Counted from the first letter of the stretch, positions 16,280 to 25,472 are shown. The stretch: 64,000 bases of DNA from Martelella endophytica (GCF_000960975.1 NZ_CP010803.1:4681818-4745817), one strand, 5' to 3'. The notes: generated from the sequence alone by a model not told the origin. Numbers and translations are program-made.

Positions 16280-17410
16280 ATGCAGAATTTTTCCAGGCGC
16301 AATGTGCTGCAAATGATGGGCGCGGCAGCGCTTGCCGGCCCGATGATGAGTGCCGGCAAGGCCTTCGCCGCCCGCGAAAACGAACTGAACATTCTCTGCT
16401 GGGAAGGCTATAACTCGGCGCAGGTGCTGGACCCCTTCCGCAGCGATTTCAGCGCCAATATCCACGCCGAAAGCCTCACCAACGATCCGACCATGATCAA
16501 CCGGCTGCGCGCCGGCGAGACCAATGTCTGGGACCTCATCAACGTCAACAATCCATGGGCCCGCAAGGTCATGTATCCGGCAGGCCTCATCAAGCCGCTG
16601 CCGAAGGAAGAATTCGAGCCCTATTTCGACAGCATGATGCCGGCGTTCAAGCCGCCTTATAAGTGGGCAATGAGCGATGACGGCTCCGAGCTTCTCGGCA
16701 TGGCCCAGCGTTTCGGGCCCTACAGCTTTGTCGTCAACACCGATGTCGTTTCGCGCTCCATGGCCGAAGAGCAGGGTTGGGATCTGTTCAATGATCCGGG
16801 CCTCGAAGGCCGCTACGGCATTCTCGAATCCGACGACTGGAACGTCTTCAACATCTTCCTGATCGCCGGCATCAATCCCTTCATCGAGCACTCCGACGAC
16901 GACATGAAGAAGTTCGAGGAAACGGCGGTTCGCGTGTTCAAGGGTGCCAAGCTTGTCGGCGACATCGCGGCGATGAACCAGGCGCTCATTTCCGGCGAAA
17001 TCGACCTGCACATGACCGGCGGCACCTATTCGGTTTCGCCCGCGCGCGCCGATGGCTTCACCAACCTGCGCGCCGTGACCCCGCTGAAGGGCCCGATCGA
17101 CGGCAAGGGAGGCGTCGCCTGGATCGAGATCACCTCGACCGTCAACAATCCCCAGCTTTCGCCGCTTGCGACCGAGTTCCTGAAATATGTCCAGGACCCT
17201 GAAGTCGCCCACACCGTGGCGTTCGCCGAGGGCACGTTCAACCCGGTCTCGCAGATGGGCAACAAGGCCTGCTTCGACCTCTTCACCAAGGATGAGCTCG
17301 ACGCCATCCAGTGGGACAGCCTCGAAGAGGAAATGGACCGCTCCGCCGAGTACGACATCGTGCCCGACTACGACAAGGCGCTGGAAATCATGACCGCCGC
17401 CAAGCGGTGA
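16280..17410 (+). CDS. polyamine-type ABC importer binding protein with Tat signal
   Basis: 376 residues from ATG 16280 (AAGGGGAACCGC upstream). A twin-arginine signal (SRRNVLQMMGAAALAGPMMSAGKAFA) leads into an extracellular solute-binding fold of the PotD/PotF group (LNILCWEGYNSAQVLDPF, DPTMINRLRAGETNVWDLINVN). It delivers a cation such as a polyamine, or a related small compound, to the permeases at 18755 and 19628. Export by Tat means that it folds in the cytoplasm. It heads a five-gene unit with a cysteine hydrolase. Confidence 0.88.
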   Translation: MQNFSRRNVLQMMGAAALAGPMMSAGKAFAARENELNILCWEGYNSAQVLDPFRSDFSANIHAESLTNDPTMINRLRAGETNVWDLINVNNPWARKVMYPAGLIKPLPKEEFEPYFDSMMPAFKPPYKWAMSDDGSELLGMAQRFGPYSFVVNTDVVSRSMAEEQGWDLFNDPGLEGRYGILESDDWNVFNIFLIAGINPFIEHSDDDMKKFEETAVRVFKGAKLVGDIAAMNQALISGEIDLHMTGGTYSVSPARADGFTNLRAVTPLKGPIDGKGGVAWIEITSTVNNPQLSPLATEFLKYVQDPEVAHTVAFAEGTFNPVSQMGNKACFDLFTKDELDAIQWDSLEEEMDRSAEYDIVPDYDKALEIMTAAKR

Positions 17411-17418
17411 TGGATTCG

Positions 17419-17444
17419 CATCCCGGCACCACAATGCCGGGATG
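17419..17444 (+). terminator. hairpin between importer genes
   Basis: A perfect 10-base stem CATCCCGGCA/TGCCGGGATG with a 6-base loop starts 9 bases after the binding-protein stop. There is no T-run, so it more likely stabilises the binding-protein transcript or attenuates read-through than fully stops it. Confidence 0.5.
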
Positions 17445-17463
17445 ACCTCGTCCCAAACACGGC

Positions 17464-17548
17464 GTCATGCTCGGGCTTGACCCGAGCATCCAGGCGCAGA
17501 TGCCGCAGCAGGAAAAAGGCGGATCCTCGGGTCAAGCCCGAGGATGAC
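17464..17548. repeat. inverted pair of REP-like palindromes
   Basis: One unit (17464-17491) contains GCTCGGG-CTTGA-CCCGAGC and the other (17521-17548) contains CCTCGGG-TCAAG-CCCGAGG; they are near-mirror copies bounded by GTCAT and ATGAC and separated by 29 bases. The sequence belongs to a palindrome type common between genes of Rhizobiales. Here it lies inside an operon. Confidence 0.7.
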
Positions 17549-17597
17549 GCAGCGGAAGACAGCAAAGCTCCAACTTCTCCGCAAGAGAGGTGTTCCT

Positions 17598-18752
17598 GTG
17601 AGCGTTTCTGCAGCGGACAAGAACCAAAGTGTTCCTACACATACAGAGAACAACAGCATGACCGACGTGACCACCGCTCCGAAAACCACCGCGAAGCCCA
17701 TTCTCCAGCTTGTGGGCGTCAAGAAGGTGTTCGGCGACTTTGCCGCTGTCGATGGCATCAACCTCGATATCCGCGAGGGCGAGTTCGTCACCATCGTCGG
17801 CCCGTCGGGCTCCGGCAAGACGACCCTGCTGCGCATGCTGGCCGGTCTTGAGGCGCCGACATCGGGCAATATCTCGCTTCACGGCGAACTGATGAACAAC
17901 GTGCCGCCGAACAAGCGGCCGACATGCCTCGTTTTCCAGTCTCTGGCACTGTTCCCGCACAAGACCGTCGGCGACAACATCGAGTTTCCGCTGAAGGTGA
18001 AGAAGATCGATCCCGCCGCCCGCAAGGCCCGCGCGCTGGAACTGCTGCGCATGGTCCGCCTGCCGGAGAGCTACTACGGCAAGAATGTCATGCAGTGCTC
18101 CGGCGGCGAACGCCAGCGCGTGGCGCTCGCCCGCGCCTTCGCCTATGACCCGGAGGTGCTGTTCTTCGACGAGCCGTTGTCTGCCCTCGACTACAAGCTG
18201 AAGAAGTTGCTCGAGAAGGAATTCAAGGACCTTCACCGCCAGACCGGAAAGACCTTCGTCTACATCACCCATTCGCTGGAAGAGGCGATGGTGATGTCCG
18301 ACCGGATCGGCGTCATGCGCGCCGGCAAAGTGGTGCAGATCGGCACGCCGGAGGAGATCTACGGACGACCGGTCGACCGCTTCGTCGCCGAGTTCTTCGG
18401 CGAGGTGAACAGCTTTGCCATTACCCGCGATGGCTTCGGCAAATGGAATGCGCCCGAGCTTGCATCCCCGGTGACGATAGCACCCGGTCGCGAGCCGGCC
18501 GAAGGCAAGGCGACCGTGATCATCCGTCCGGAGAACATGCGTTTCGCCAGCCACGAGGGCGACGCCGAAAACATCCTTTCCGGCATCCTGTTCAACGAAT
18601 ACGCATTGGGCTCGCGCGTCCAGTATCAGGTGCGCGCCGGCAAGAAGACCTATCTCCTCGAACTGCCGCGCGGCGCCGCGGTCTCTCCCGGCCCCAACGG
18701 CGAAGTCATGATCGGCTGGGATGCCGCCGACGCCATTGTCGTGGAGGCGTAA
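17598..18752 (+). CDS. polyamine-type ABC importer ATPase (PotA/PotG-like)
   Basis: 384 residues from GTG 17598, chosen for GAGAGGTGTTCC just upstream; ATG 17658 (20 codons later) lacks a good ribosome site. The ATPase domain has Walker A GPSGSGKT, Q-loop FQSLALFPHKTV, signature CSGGERQRVALARAF, Walker B VLFFDEPLSALD and switch ITHSLEEAMVMSDR. A C-terminal TOBE/OB regulatory domain follows. The signature Ser is preceded by Cys instead of Leu. It energises the permeases encoded next. Confidence 0.9.
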   Translation: MSVSAADKNQSVPTHTENNSMTDVTTAPKTTAKPILQLVGVKKVFGDFAAVDGINLDIREGEFVTIVGPSGSGKTTLLRMLAGLEAPTSGNISLHGELMNNVPPNKRPTCLVFQSLALFPHKTVGDNIEFPLKVKKIDPAARKARALELLRMVRLPESYYGKNVMQCSGGERQRVALARAFAYDPEVLFFDEPLSALDYKLKKLLEKEFKDLHRQTGKTFVYITHSLEEAMVMSDRIGVMRAGKVVQIGTPEEIYGRPVDRFVAEFFGEVNSFAITRDGFGKWNAPELASPVTIAPGREPAEGKATVIIRPENMRFASHEGDAENILSGILFNEYALGSRVQYQVRAGKKTYLLELPRGAAVSPGPNGEVMIGWDAADAIVVEA

Positions 18753-18754
18753 GG

Positions 18755-19624
18755 ATGAGCACCGACAAGCGCCGCTTCAGGCTCTCGGCGGGTTCGGCTT
18801 CGGCCGTGCCGGTCGGCGTGCTTCTGGTTCTCGGTTTTCTCGCGCCGCTGATCACGGTCGCGGCCTATGCCTTCGCCACGCCAAAGAGTTTTGACGTCTT
18901 CCGCTCATTCACCTTCGCCAATTTCGCGTCGATCTTCGATCCATCCAACACCGTCTGGCAATCCTTCGCATGGTCGCTGTTCTTTGCAGCGCTGACCGTC
19001 ATCCTGCTCGCTGTCATCGCCTATCCGATCGCCTACGGCCTCAACAAGGTCTTCGGCAAATGGTCGGGCCTCGTCAGCGTGCTGTTTGTCTTCCCGCTGT
19101 TCGTGTCGGAAAACGTGAGGCTTTACGGCTGGGTGCTGTTCTTCATCAAGAACGGCGTGCTCGACGGCGCGATGAAATGGCTGGGCCTGCCGGGTGGGCT
19201 CGACCTGCTCTATACGCCGGCCATGATCCTGTTCGGCATGGTCTATGTCTACCTGCCCTTCATGCTCTTCCCGATGACGCTCGGCCTCGCCATGGTGCCG
19301 AAGGATCTGGCAGACGCCGCGCGCGATCTCGGCGCCGGGCGGATGATGATCTGGCGCGAGATCGAGTTGCCGCTCGCCATGCCCGGCATCCTGATCGGCA
19401 TGCTTTTGACCTTCGTGCTCGCCGCCGGCGCGCTGACGGAATCTAAGATCCTCGGCGGCCAGTCGATCATCACCATCGCCCAGGATATCGAGGTGGCCTT
19501 CACCTATGCCCAGAACTGGCCGCTCGGCTCGGCTCTGGCGCTCATTCTGGTGGTCATCGTCAGCGGCCTGTCGCTGCTGATCCTGTCCAAGCTCGACCTC
19601 GACCGCATTCTCGGAAGGCGCTGA
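18755..19624 (+). CDS. polyamine-type ABC importer permease (PotB/PotH-like)
   Basis: 289 residues; ATG 18755 lies two bases after the ATPase stop, with GGAGGCGTAAGG upstream. The N-terminal membrane segment VPVGVLLVLGFLAPLITVAAYAF is followed by five more. The EAA docking loop is DLADAARDLGAGRMMIWREIELPLAMPG (about residues 182-209). It forms a heterodimeric channel with the 19628 permease. Confidence 0.9.
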   Translation: MSTDKRRFRLSAGSASAVPVGVLLVLGFLAPLITVAAYAFATPKSFDVFRSFTFANFASIFDPSNTVWQSFAWSLFFAALTVILLAVIAYPIAYGLNKVFGKWSGLVSVLFVFPLFVSENVRLYGWVLFFIKNGVLDGAMKWLGLPGGLDLLYTPAMILFGMVYVYLPFMLFPMTLGLAMVPKDLADAARDLGAGRMMIWREIELPLAMPGILIGMLLTFVLAAGALTESKILGGQSIITIAQDIEVAFTYAQNWPLGSALALILVVIVSGLSLLILSKLDLDRILGRR

Positions 19625-19627
19625 TCC

Positions 19628-20437
19628 ATGGAAACCAGCCAACGCTCCAAGCTCCTCATCCGTGTGTGGACCGCGATCGTCGTCCTGTTCATCTACATGC
19701 CGATCCTCTGCGGCGCACTCTCGGGCCTGTCGAAGAGCCGCTATTTCATGTTTCCGGTGCGGAAATGGTCGTTCGAATGGTGGCAGAAGACCTTCGATTC
19801 CTTCGAGATCCAGGTGCTGCTGCAGAACTCGCTGCTGATCGCCTTCATCGTCACGCTGATTTCAGTGGTGATCGGCTTCTTCGGCGCGCTCGCCTTCGCC
19901 CGCTACGACTGGAAGGGGCGCAGGCTTTATCAGAAACTGCTGCTGCTCCCGGTATTCTTCCCGCAGCCGGTGCTGGGGCTGGCGCTGCTGCTCTGGTTCA
20001 ACGCGCTCGGCATCAATGCCAGCTGGCAGACCGCCGTCGTCGCCCATCTCGTCTGGATCGTGCCGGTGGTGACGCTGGTGATCGCAATCCAGGTCTACGG
20101 CTTCGATCCGACGCTGGAAGAGGCCGCACGCGATCTCGGCGCCTCCAACCTCACCATCCTGCGCGAGGTGACGCTGCCGATCCTCTGGCCCGGCATCTGG
20201 TCCGGCGCCCTTTTCGCCTTCCTGCTCTCCTGGGGCAACTTCCCGCTGTCGCTCTATACGACCGGCGTCGACTCGACGATCCCGAAATGGCTTTATGCCA
20301 AGATGGTCGCCGGCTATACGCCGATGGTGACGGCACTCGGCACGATGAGCACGCTCGGCGCGGCGGCCATACTGCTGATTGCCGGCCTGATCGCCATGAT
20401 GGCGCGGCGGGCGCGGGAGAAGGGAAGAGAGGCATGA
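19628..20437 (+). CDS. polyamine-type ABC importer permease (PotC/PotI-like)
   Basis: 269 residues. The first membrane segment (LLIRVWTAIVVLFIYMPILCGALSGL) is followed by the usual PotC topology, with the EAA loop PTLEEAARDLGASNLTILREVTLPILWPG. The start lies three bases after the preceding stop. It overlaps the hydrolase start at 20434 (ATGA), which ties the hydrolase to the importer. Confidence 0.9.
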   Translation: METSQRSKLLIRVWTAIVVLFIYMPILCGALSGLSKSRYFMFPVRKWSFEWWQKTFDSFEIQVLLQNSLLIAFIVTLISVVIGFFGALAFARYDWKGRRLYQKLLLLPVFFPQPVLGLALLLWFNALGINASWQTAVVAHLVWIVPVVTLVIAIQVYGFDPTLEEAARDLGASNLTILREVTLPILWPGIWSGALFAFLLSWGNFPLSLYTTGVDSTIPKWLYAKMVAGYTPMVTALGTMSTLGAAAILLIAGLIAMMARRAREKGREA

Positions 20438-21126
20438 ACTGGAAGACCAACTGGCGCTCGTTCTACTATCAGGGCGCACCCGAACCGGTGGACCCGGTGC
20501 TCGAAGCCGGCAAGGTCGCGCTGCTCGTGATCGACGTGCAGAATACCTATCTCGAGCGCCCCGATCCGGCGACGCTGTCGGGCGAGGACCTCGACCGCTA
20601 CCATGCCTGGACGCCGTTTCACGAGCGCATGCACGAGAAGGTCATTCCGAATACGCAGAAACTGATGGCGACCTTCCGCGCAAAGGGCCTCGATGTGCTT
20701 TTCGCCCGCATCGCCTGCCTGCGCCAGGATGGCCGCGACCGGTCGCTGAGCCAGAAGAAGCCCGGCTGGAACAATCTGCTTCTGCCGAAGGATGATTGGG
20801 ACTCCCAGATCGTCGACGCGCTGAAGCCCGAGGGCGACGAGATCGTCGTCACCAAGACCACCGACAGCGCGCTGACCGGCACGAACCTGCGCCTCGTGCT
20901 TGCCAATCTCGGCATCACCCACGTGGTCTGCGCCGGCATCTTCACCGATCAGTGCGTCTCCTCGACCGTGCGCTCGCTCGCCGACGAGAGTTTCGACGTG
21001 ATCGTCGCCGAGGATGCCTGTGCCGCCGGGAGCGACGAACTGCATGATCGCGAGATCGAGATCATCAACATGATCTATGCGAGCGTGATGTCCACGGACG
21101 AGGTGCTGGGCTACCTGCCAGGCTGA
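20434..21126 (+). CDS. isochorismatase-fold cysteine hydrolase
   Basis: 230 residues from ATG 20434 (GGGAAGAGAGGC upstream). The catalytic triad of the family is visible: Asp in LLVIDVQNTY, Lys in VVTKTTDSAL and Cys in AGIFTDQCVSST. Relatives hydrolyse C-N bonds in ureido compounds, biuret, nicotinamide or N-carbamoyl amines. Co-transcription with a polyamine-type importer suggests that it attacks the imported compound in the cytoplasm. The exact substrate is not predictable. It is the last gene of the unit. Confidence 0.87.
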   Translation: MNWKTNWRSFYYQGAPEPVDPVLEAGKVALLVIDVQNTYLERPDPATLSGEDLDRYHAWTPFHERMHEKVIPNTQKLMATFRAKGLDVLFARIACLRQDGRDRSLSQKKPGWNNLLLPKDDWDSQIVDALKPEGDEIVVTKTTDSALTGTNLRLVLANLGITHVVCAGIFTDQCVSSTVRSLADESFDVIVAEDACAAGSDELHDREIEIINMIYASVMSTDEVLGYLPG

Positions 21127-21196
21127 GGGTTCGTCTTGCGCGACACTGTTGAAACTGCCACAACCAGGTCTGCGAGGTCACACAATCGGAGGAAAC

Positions 21197-21961
21197 ATGA
21201 AGCTCAGCAAGGCGGAACGGCAGGCCAAGATCCTGAACGAACTCAGCGGCACTGCGAGCCTGCGCGTTGCTGAACTCGCCGGCCGCATGGGTGTTTCCAC
21301 GGAGACCATCCGCCGTGACCTGGATGAGCTGACCGACAAGGGGCTCCTCAACCGAACCTATGGCGGCGCCACCCGATCGCTTTCGAGCGAGCCCTCCGTT
21401 TCCGAGCGCCACACACTCCACGTGACCGAGCGCGAACGGATCGCCAAGGCGACCATTCCGCTCCTCAAGGATGCCCGCATTCTGATGATCGGCTCCGGCT
21501 CGACCACGGTCCACGTCGCCCGCCGCATCGCCTCGGAAATGCGCGACATCACCGTGCTCACCCACGCCTTCGGGGTGGCGACCGTGCTGTCGATGAACCC
21601 CACCATCCGCGTGCTGATGCTGCCCGGCGAGTATCACGCCGAGGAAGGCGCCACCATCGGCGTCCACACTGTGTCCTTCCTCGACAACTACTTTGCCGAT
21701 GCCGCCATTCTTGGTGCGAGCGGCCTTTCCGAGGAAGGCCCGTCCGATGCGCTGATCGAAGCCGCCGCGATCTATTCCGCCATGGTACGCCGCGCCGCCA
21801 GCACCATCGTCGTCGCCGACCATTCCAAGCACAACCGGATATTCCCGGCCCGCTACGCCCGCTGGCGCGAGGTGACCCATCTGGTGACCGATACAGCGCC
21901 CGACGGCGATGTCGCACGGACGACCAAGAAATACGACGTCAAGGTCCGCATCAGCGGCTGA
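21197..21961 (+). CDS. DeoR-family transcription regulator
   Basis: 254 residues from MKLSKAERQAKILNEL (ATG 21197, GGAGGAAAC upstream). The N-terminal DeoR helix-turn-helix contains LRVAELAGRMGVSTETIRRDLDEL and is followed by TYGGA. The C-terminal sugar-phosphate-isomerase-like sensor domain has GSGSTTVHVARRI and ends DHSKHNR...VTD. It lies after the importer-hydrolase unit and before two Gfo/Idh oxidoreductases, so it could control either. DeoR proteins normally respond to phosphorylated sugars. Confidence 0.9.
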   Translation: MKLSKAERQAKILNELSGTASLRVAELAGRMGVSTETIRRDLDELTDKGLLNRTYGGATRSLSSEPSVSERHTLHVTERERIAKATIPLLKDARILMIGSGSTTVHVARRIASEMRDITVLTHAFGVATVLSMNPTIRVLMLPGEYHAEEGATIGVHTVSFLDNYFADAAILGASGLSEEGPSDALIEAAAIYSAMVRRAASTIVVADHSKHNRIFPARYARWREVTHLVTDTAPDGDVARTTKKYDVKVRISG

Positions 21962-22084
21962 ACCCGTTTCGGCAGCAGAAGAACAGCGGCCGCCTTTTTC
22001 CCGGAATGATCACCGGCTCGCTTCGGCGATTTCATGACCTCAAAAAAAATCTCGAATACCCCTCCGCGTTGGGCCTGTTTTGAT

Positions 22085-22100
22085 GCTACTGATTGGTAGC
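22085..22100. promoter_or_regulatory. inverted repeat before the Gfo/Idh operon
   Basis: GCTAC-TGATTG-GTAGC is a perfect 5-base inverted repeat about 110 bases before the ATG at 22208, in a gap otherwise holding an A-rich tract (near 22043). It is a possible operator for the DeoR protein encoded next door. Confidence 0.3.
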
Positions 22101-22207
22101 TAAGCCGAACGGCGACCAGGGGCGCCGGCTTGGGAGACCTGATATCCAGGTGGAGTGGAATTCGAGGACGTGGCCGGCAGGGACCGGCCCGGAATGAGGA
22201 GTGAGAA

Positions 22208-23215
22208 ATGTTGAGGTTTGCAGCCGTCGGTCTCGACCACGGCCATATTTTCGATCATGTGAAGGGGCTTCTGGCGGCCGGCGCCGAATTTGTCGGCTAC
22301 TGCCCGGAAACCACCGCGCCCGGTGTCGTCACGGCGATCGAGGAAAGCTATCCGGACGTCCCCAAGCTCGATCGCGACAGGATATTCGATGATCCGACGA
22401 TCGACGTCATCTGCATCGCTGCCATCCCCGCCGACCGCGCCGGGCTCGCGGTCCGTGCCATGAAGGCCGGCAAGGACGTGATGGTCGACAAGCCGGGTCT
22501 GACGACCTTCGAGCAACTGGCCGAGGTTCGCAAGACCCAGGAAGAGACCGGCAGGATCTTCTCGATCTGCTTTACCGAGCGCCACAGCGTCCGCTCCGCC
22601 GTCAAGGCCGGCAGGCTGGTGCAGGAGGGCGCGATCGGCCGCGTCATCCAGACCATCGGCACCGGGCCGCACAAGCTGCAGCTTCCCACCCGGCCCGACT
22701 GGTTCTTCGACCCCGAGCGCTTCGGCGGCATCATCGTCGACATCGCCTCGCACCAGATCGACCAGTTCCTGTTCTATACCGGCTCGACCAGCGGCGAGGT
22801 CGTGGCCAGCAGCGTCGGCAACTTCTCCATGCCGGAAAAGCCCGCCTTCCAGGATTTCGGCGACCTGCTGCTGCGCTCCGACAAGGCCACCGGCTATGTC
22901 CGCGTCGACTGGTTCACGCCGGACGCGCTCGGCACCTGGGGCGACGGCCGACTGACCATCCTCGGCACCGAGGGCTATATCGAACTGCGCAAGTATATCG
23001 ACATCTGCGGCCGGCCCGGCAAGGATCACCTGTTCCTCGTCAACGGTGAGGAAAAGACCTACATCGATTGCAGCGGCGAGGAGCTCATCTATTTCCGCGC
23101 CTTTGTCGATGATGTCGGTGAGCGCACCCAAACGGCAATGTCGCAGGCGCATGTCTATGAAGTCTGCCGCCTCTCGCTCGAGGCGCAGGCAAATGCCGCC
23201 CGGATCGGCGGCTAG
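22208..23215 (+). CDS. Gfo/Idh/MocA-family oxidoreductase
   Basis: 335 residues. The N-terminal Rossmann domain starts LRFAAVGLDHGHIFDHVKGLL; the conserved Gly-rich turn is unusual (GLDHGH instead of GxGxxG). DKPGLTTFEQL corresponds to the EKP motif, with Asp replacing Glu. The C-terminal domain contains GGIIVDIASHQIDQFLFYTG, with the conserved Asp-x3-His pair. Such enzymes oxidise or reduce sugars, inositols or their derivatives with NAD(P). It is 14 bases from a second family member and shares its operon. Confidence 0.85.
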   Translation: MLRFAAVGLDHGHIFDHVKGLLAAGAEFVGYCPETTAPGVVTAIEESYPDVPKLDRDRIFDDPTIDVICIAAIPADRAGLAVRAMKAGKDVMVDKPGLTTFEQLAEVRKTQEETGRIFSICFTERHSVRSAVKAGRLVQEGAIGRVIQTIGTGPHKLQLPTRPDWFFDPERFGGIIVDIASHQIDQFLFYTGSTSGEVVASSVGNFSMPEKPAFQDFGDLLLRSDKATGYVRVDWFTPDALGTWGDGRLTILGTEGYIELRKYIDICGRPGKDHLFLVNGEEKTYIDCSGEELIYFRAFVDDVGERTQTAMSQAHVYEVCRLSLEAQANAARIGG

Positions 23216-23229
23216 GGAGGAAATCTGCA

Positions 23230-24309
23230 ATGACCAGGAAATTTCGCGTCGGCGTGATCGGCGCCGGCATCGCCGCACGGCATCTTTCGGGCTTCGGCTG
23301 GAACCCGGACCTGTTCGAGGTCGCCGTGCTGTGCTCGCTCGATGAGGAGCGCGGCCGCGCGCTCTGCGCCGAGCACAAGATTGCCGACTATACCCAGGAT
23401 GTGGACACGCTGCTTGCCCGCGACGACCTCGACATCATCGACATCTGCACCCCGCCGGATTCGCATTTCGAACTCTGCAAGCGCGCCATCGAGGCCGGCA
23501 AGCATGTGATCTGCGAGAAGCCGCTCTTCGGCTCGATCGCCGATGTCGACGCAATGATGAAGATCGTCGGCGCCACCGATCGTGTGGTGATGCCGATCTT
23601 CCAGTATCGTTATGGCACCGGCCTGCAGAAGCTCAAATATCTCATCGAGCACGGGCTGACGGGCCGGGCCTATCTCACCACCATCGAGACCCACTGGTGG
23701 CGCGGGCCGGATTACTACGCGGTTCCGTGGCGCGGCAAGTGGAAGAGCGAACTCGGCGGCGGCCTGCTTGGCCACGCAATCCATGCCCACGACATGCTCA
23801 ACTATGTCCAGGGCGCTTGCGCTGAAGTCTTCAGCCACGGCACGACGCTGGTAAACCCGATCGAGGTCGAGGACACCGCGACACTGTCGGTGAAGATGGA
23901 GAACGGCTCGCTCGCAGCACTTTCGATGACGCTCGGCTCCCGCAAGGAGATCTCGCGCCTGCGCTTCTGCTTTGCCGATCTCGTCGCAGAAAGCGTGCTG
24001 GAGCCCTACACGATGGGCCGCGATCCCTGGACCTTCACGGCCGGCACTGAAGAACATCAGGCACGCATCAATGAAGCGCTTTCGGGCTACAAGGAGGAGG
24101 AGGACGGCTATACCCGCCAGTTCCAGCTCCTCCACAAGGCGCTCGTCGACGGCACCGAACCTCCGGTGACACTCGAGGACGCCCGCCGTTCGCTGGAGCT
24201 TGTGACCGCCGCCTATCACTCCCAGCGCACCGGCATGCCGACGCCAATGCCGATCAAGGCCGACCACCCGCTCTACCGCTCCTGGCTGCCGGAAGCCGCG
24301 CTGGTCTGA
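23230..24309 (+). CDS. Gfo/Idh/MocA-family oxidoreductase
   Basis: 359 residues. It has the canonical Rossmann GVIGAGIAARHLSGF, ICEKPLF (the EKP catalytic Lys), and GGGLLGHAIHAHDMLNYV with the His pair in the substrate domain. It probably acts with the preceding paralogue on a sugar or cyclitol, one oxidising and the other reducing, as in paired Gfo/Idh pathways; this is inferred from adjacency. A terminator follows at 24333. Confidence 0.88.
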   Translation: MTRKFRVGVIGAGIAARHLSGFGWNPDLFEVAVLCSLDEERGRALCAEHKIADYTQDVDTLLARDDLDIIDICTPPDSHFELCKRAIEAGKHVICEKPLFGSIADVDAMMKIVGATDRVVMPIFQYRYGTGLQKLKYLIEHGLTGRAYLTTIETHWWRGPDYYAVPWRGKWKSELGGGLLGHAIHAHDMLNYVQGACAEVFSHGTTLVNPIEVEDTATLSVKMENGSLAALSMTLGSRKEISRLRFCFADLVAESVLEPYTMGRDPWTFTAGTEEHQARINEALSGYKEEEDGYTRQFQLLHKALVDGTEPPVTLEDARRSLELVTAAYHSQRTGMPTPMPIKADHPLYRSWLPEAALV

Positions 24310-24332
24310 AACATATCGCCGAAGACGACCAG

Positions 24333-24362
24333 AGGCCGCGTCCATCCGAGCGCGGCCTTTTT
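24333..24362 (+). terminator. terminator of the Gfo/Idh operon
   Basis: AGGCCGCG (24333-24340) pairs with CGCGGCCT (24351-24358) and is followed by TTTTTC. It lies 24 bases past the stop. Confidence 0.85.
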
Positions 24363-24472
24363 CGTTCGACACCCGCTTGCGGCCTCGCCTCTTGCAAATC
24401 CTCGAACGCTCGGGAACCGAAACGGCCCGGAAACGGTTTGAAGAGGAGGAAACAAGCGGGAGACGTAAGGAT

Positions 24473-25249
24473 ATGGCGGAGAAAGTGGCATTGGTCACCG
24501 GAGCAGGCTCCGGCATTGGTCGCGCCGCCGCCCTCAAACTGGCGGAGGACGGCTTTGCCGTCGGTGTTCTCGGCCACACGCCGGAGGAAAATCACGAAAC
24601 CGCCAAAGCGATCCGCGAGAATGGCGGCACGGCTCTGGAACTGGTCGCCGACGTCACCAGCGACGATGAACTTCAAGCCGCATTCGACACGCTCTCAGCC
24701 GAGCATGGCCGACTGGACGTTGTCGTTGCCAATGCGGGCATCAACGGCGTCTGGGCGCCGATCGATGAACTCGCTCCTGACGAATTCGACAAGACCATCA
24801 CCGTCAACCTTCGGGGCACCTTTCTGACGATCCGTGCCGCGGTCCCGCATCTGAAACGCGCGGGCGGCGGCTCGATCGTGGTCATCTCCTCGATCAACGG
24901 CACCCGGACCTTCACCTCGCCCGGAGCCACCGCCTATTCGGCCACCAAGGCCGCGCAACTGGCAATCGTCCAGCAGCTGGCGGCGGAACTCGGGCAGCAC
25001 CGCATCAGGATCAATGCGATCTGCCCCGGCACCATCGACACCGAGATCGACGACAATACCGATATCCGCCACCCCGAAAAGAGCGGCGTGCGCGCCGAAT
25101 GGCCGAATGGAAGCGTGCCGCTGACGGACGGAAAGCCGGGCACCAGTGTCCAGGTCGCCAACGTCATCGCCTTCCTGGCCTCAAACCAATCCGACCACAT
25201 CACCGGCTCGCCAATCTGGGTTGATGGCGGTCAGAGCCTCTTGCGCTGA
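24473..25249 (+). CDS. short-chain dehydrogenase/reductase (SDR)
   Basis: 258 residues from [16 protein letters not shown] (ATG 24473). It shows [11 protein letters not shown], catalytic Ser in VISSING, AYSATK and VDGGQSLLR at the end. VLGHTP after beta-2 gives no clear NAD/NADP preference. It has an internal extension ([32 protein letters not shown]) longer than the usual substrate loop. It is separated from the Gfo/Idh pair by a terminator, so it has its own promoter. The substrate is unknown. Confidence 0.88.
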   Translation: MAEKVALVTGAGSGIGRAAALKLAEDGFAVGVLGHTPEENHETAKAIRENGGTALELVADVTSDDELQAAFDTLSAEHGRLDVVVANAGINGVWAPIDELAPDEFDKTITVNLRGTFLTIRAAVPHLKRAGGGSIVVISSINGTRTFTSPGATAYSATKAAQLAIVQQLAAELGQHRIRINAICPGTIDTEIDDNTDIRHPEKSGVRAEWPNGSVPLTDGKPGTSVQVANVIAFLASNQSDHITGSPIWVDGGQSLLR

Positions 25250-25271
25250 AACGACTGAAAAGGAGACTGAC

Positions 25272-25445
25272 ATGCTGAAATGGGCACTTATCTTTCTGGT
25301 GATTTCGCTGGTAACCGGCTTTCTCGGCTTTTCCGGCATCTCTGCCGCGACCGCCGGCATCGCGAAGATTCTGTTCTTCATCGCGATCGTGATCTTCGCC
25401 CTGTTCGTGATCCTCGCCCTCGTCGGCGTCGGCATTGCCACCTGA
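25272..25445 (+). CDS. DUF1328 small membrane protein
   Basis: 57 residues from ATG 25272 (AGGAGACTGAC upstream), the usual length of the DUF1328/UPF0391 family (YtjA-like). It has two hydrophobic helices ([20 protein letters not shown] and [21 protein letters not shown]) joined by GISAATAG, which is the family pattern. It is an inner-membrane peptide of unknown role, often induced under stress. It follows the dehydrogenase by 22 bases and is convergent with the importer ATPase at 25473. Confidence 0.9.
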   Translation: MLKWALIFLVISLVTGFLGFSGISAATAGIAKILFFIAIVIFALFVILALVGVGIAT

Positions 25446-25472
25446 CAATCGCAGCGTGCCGGCCGCCACTCT

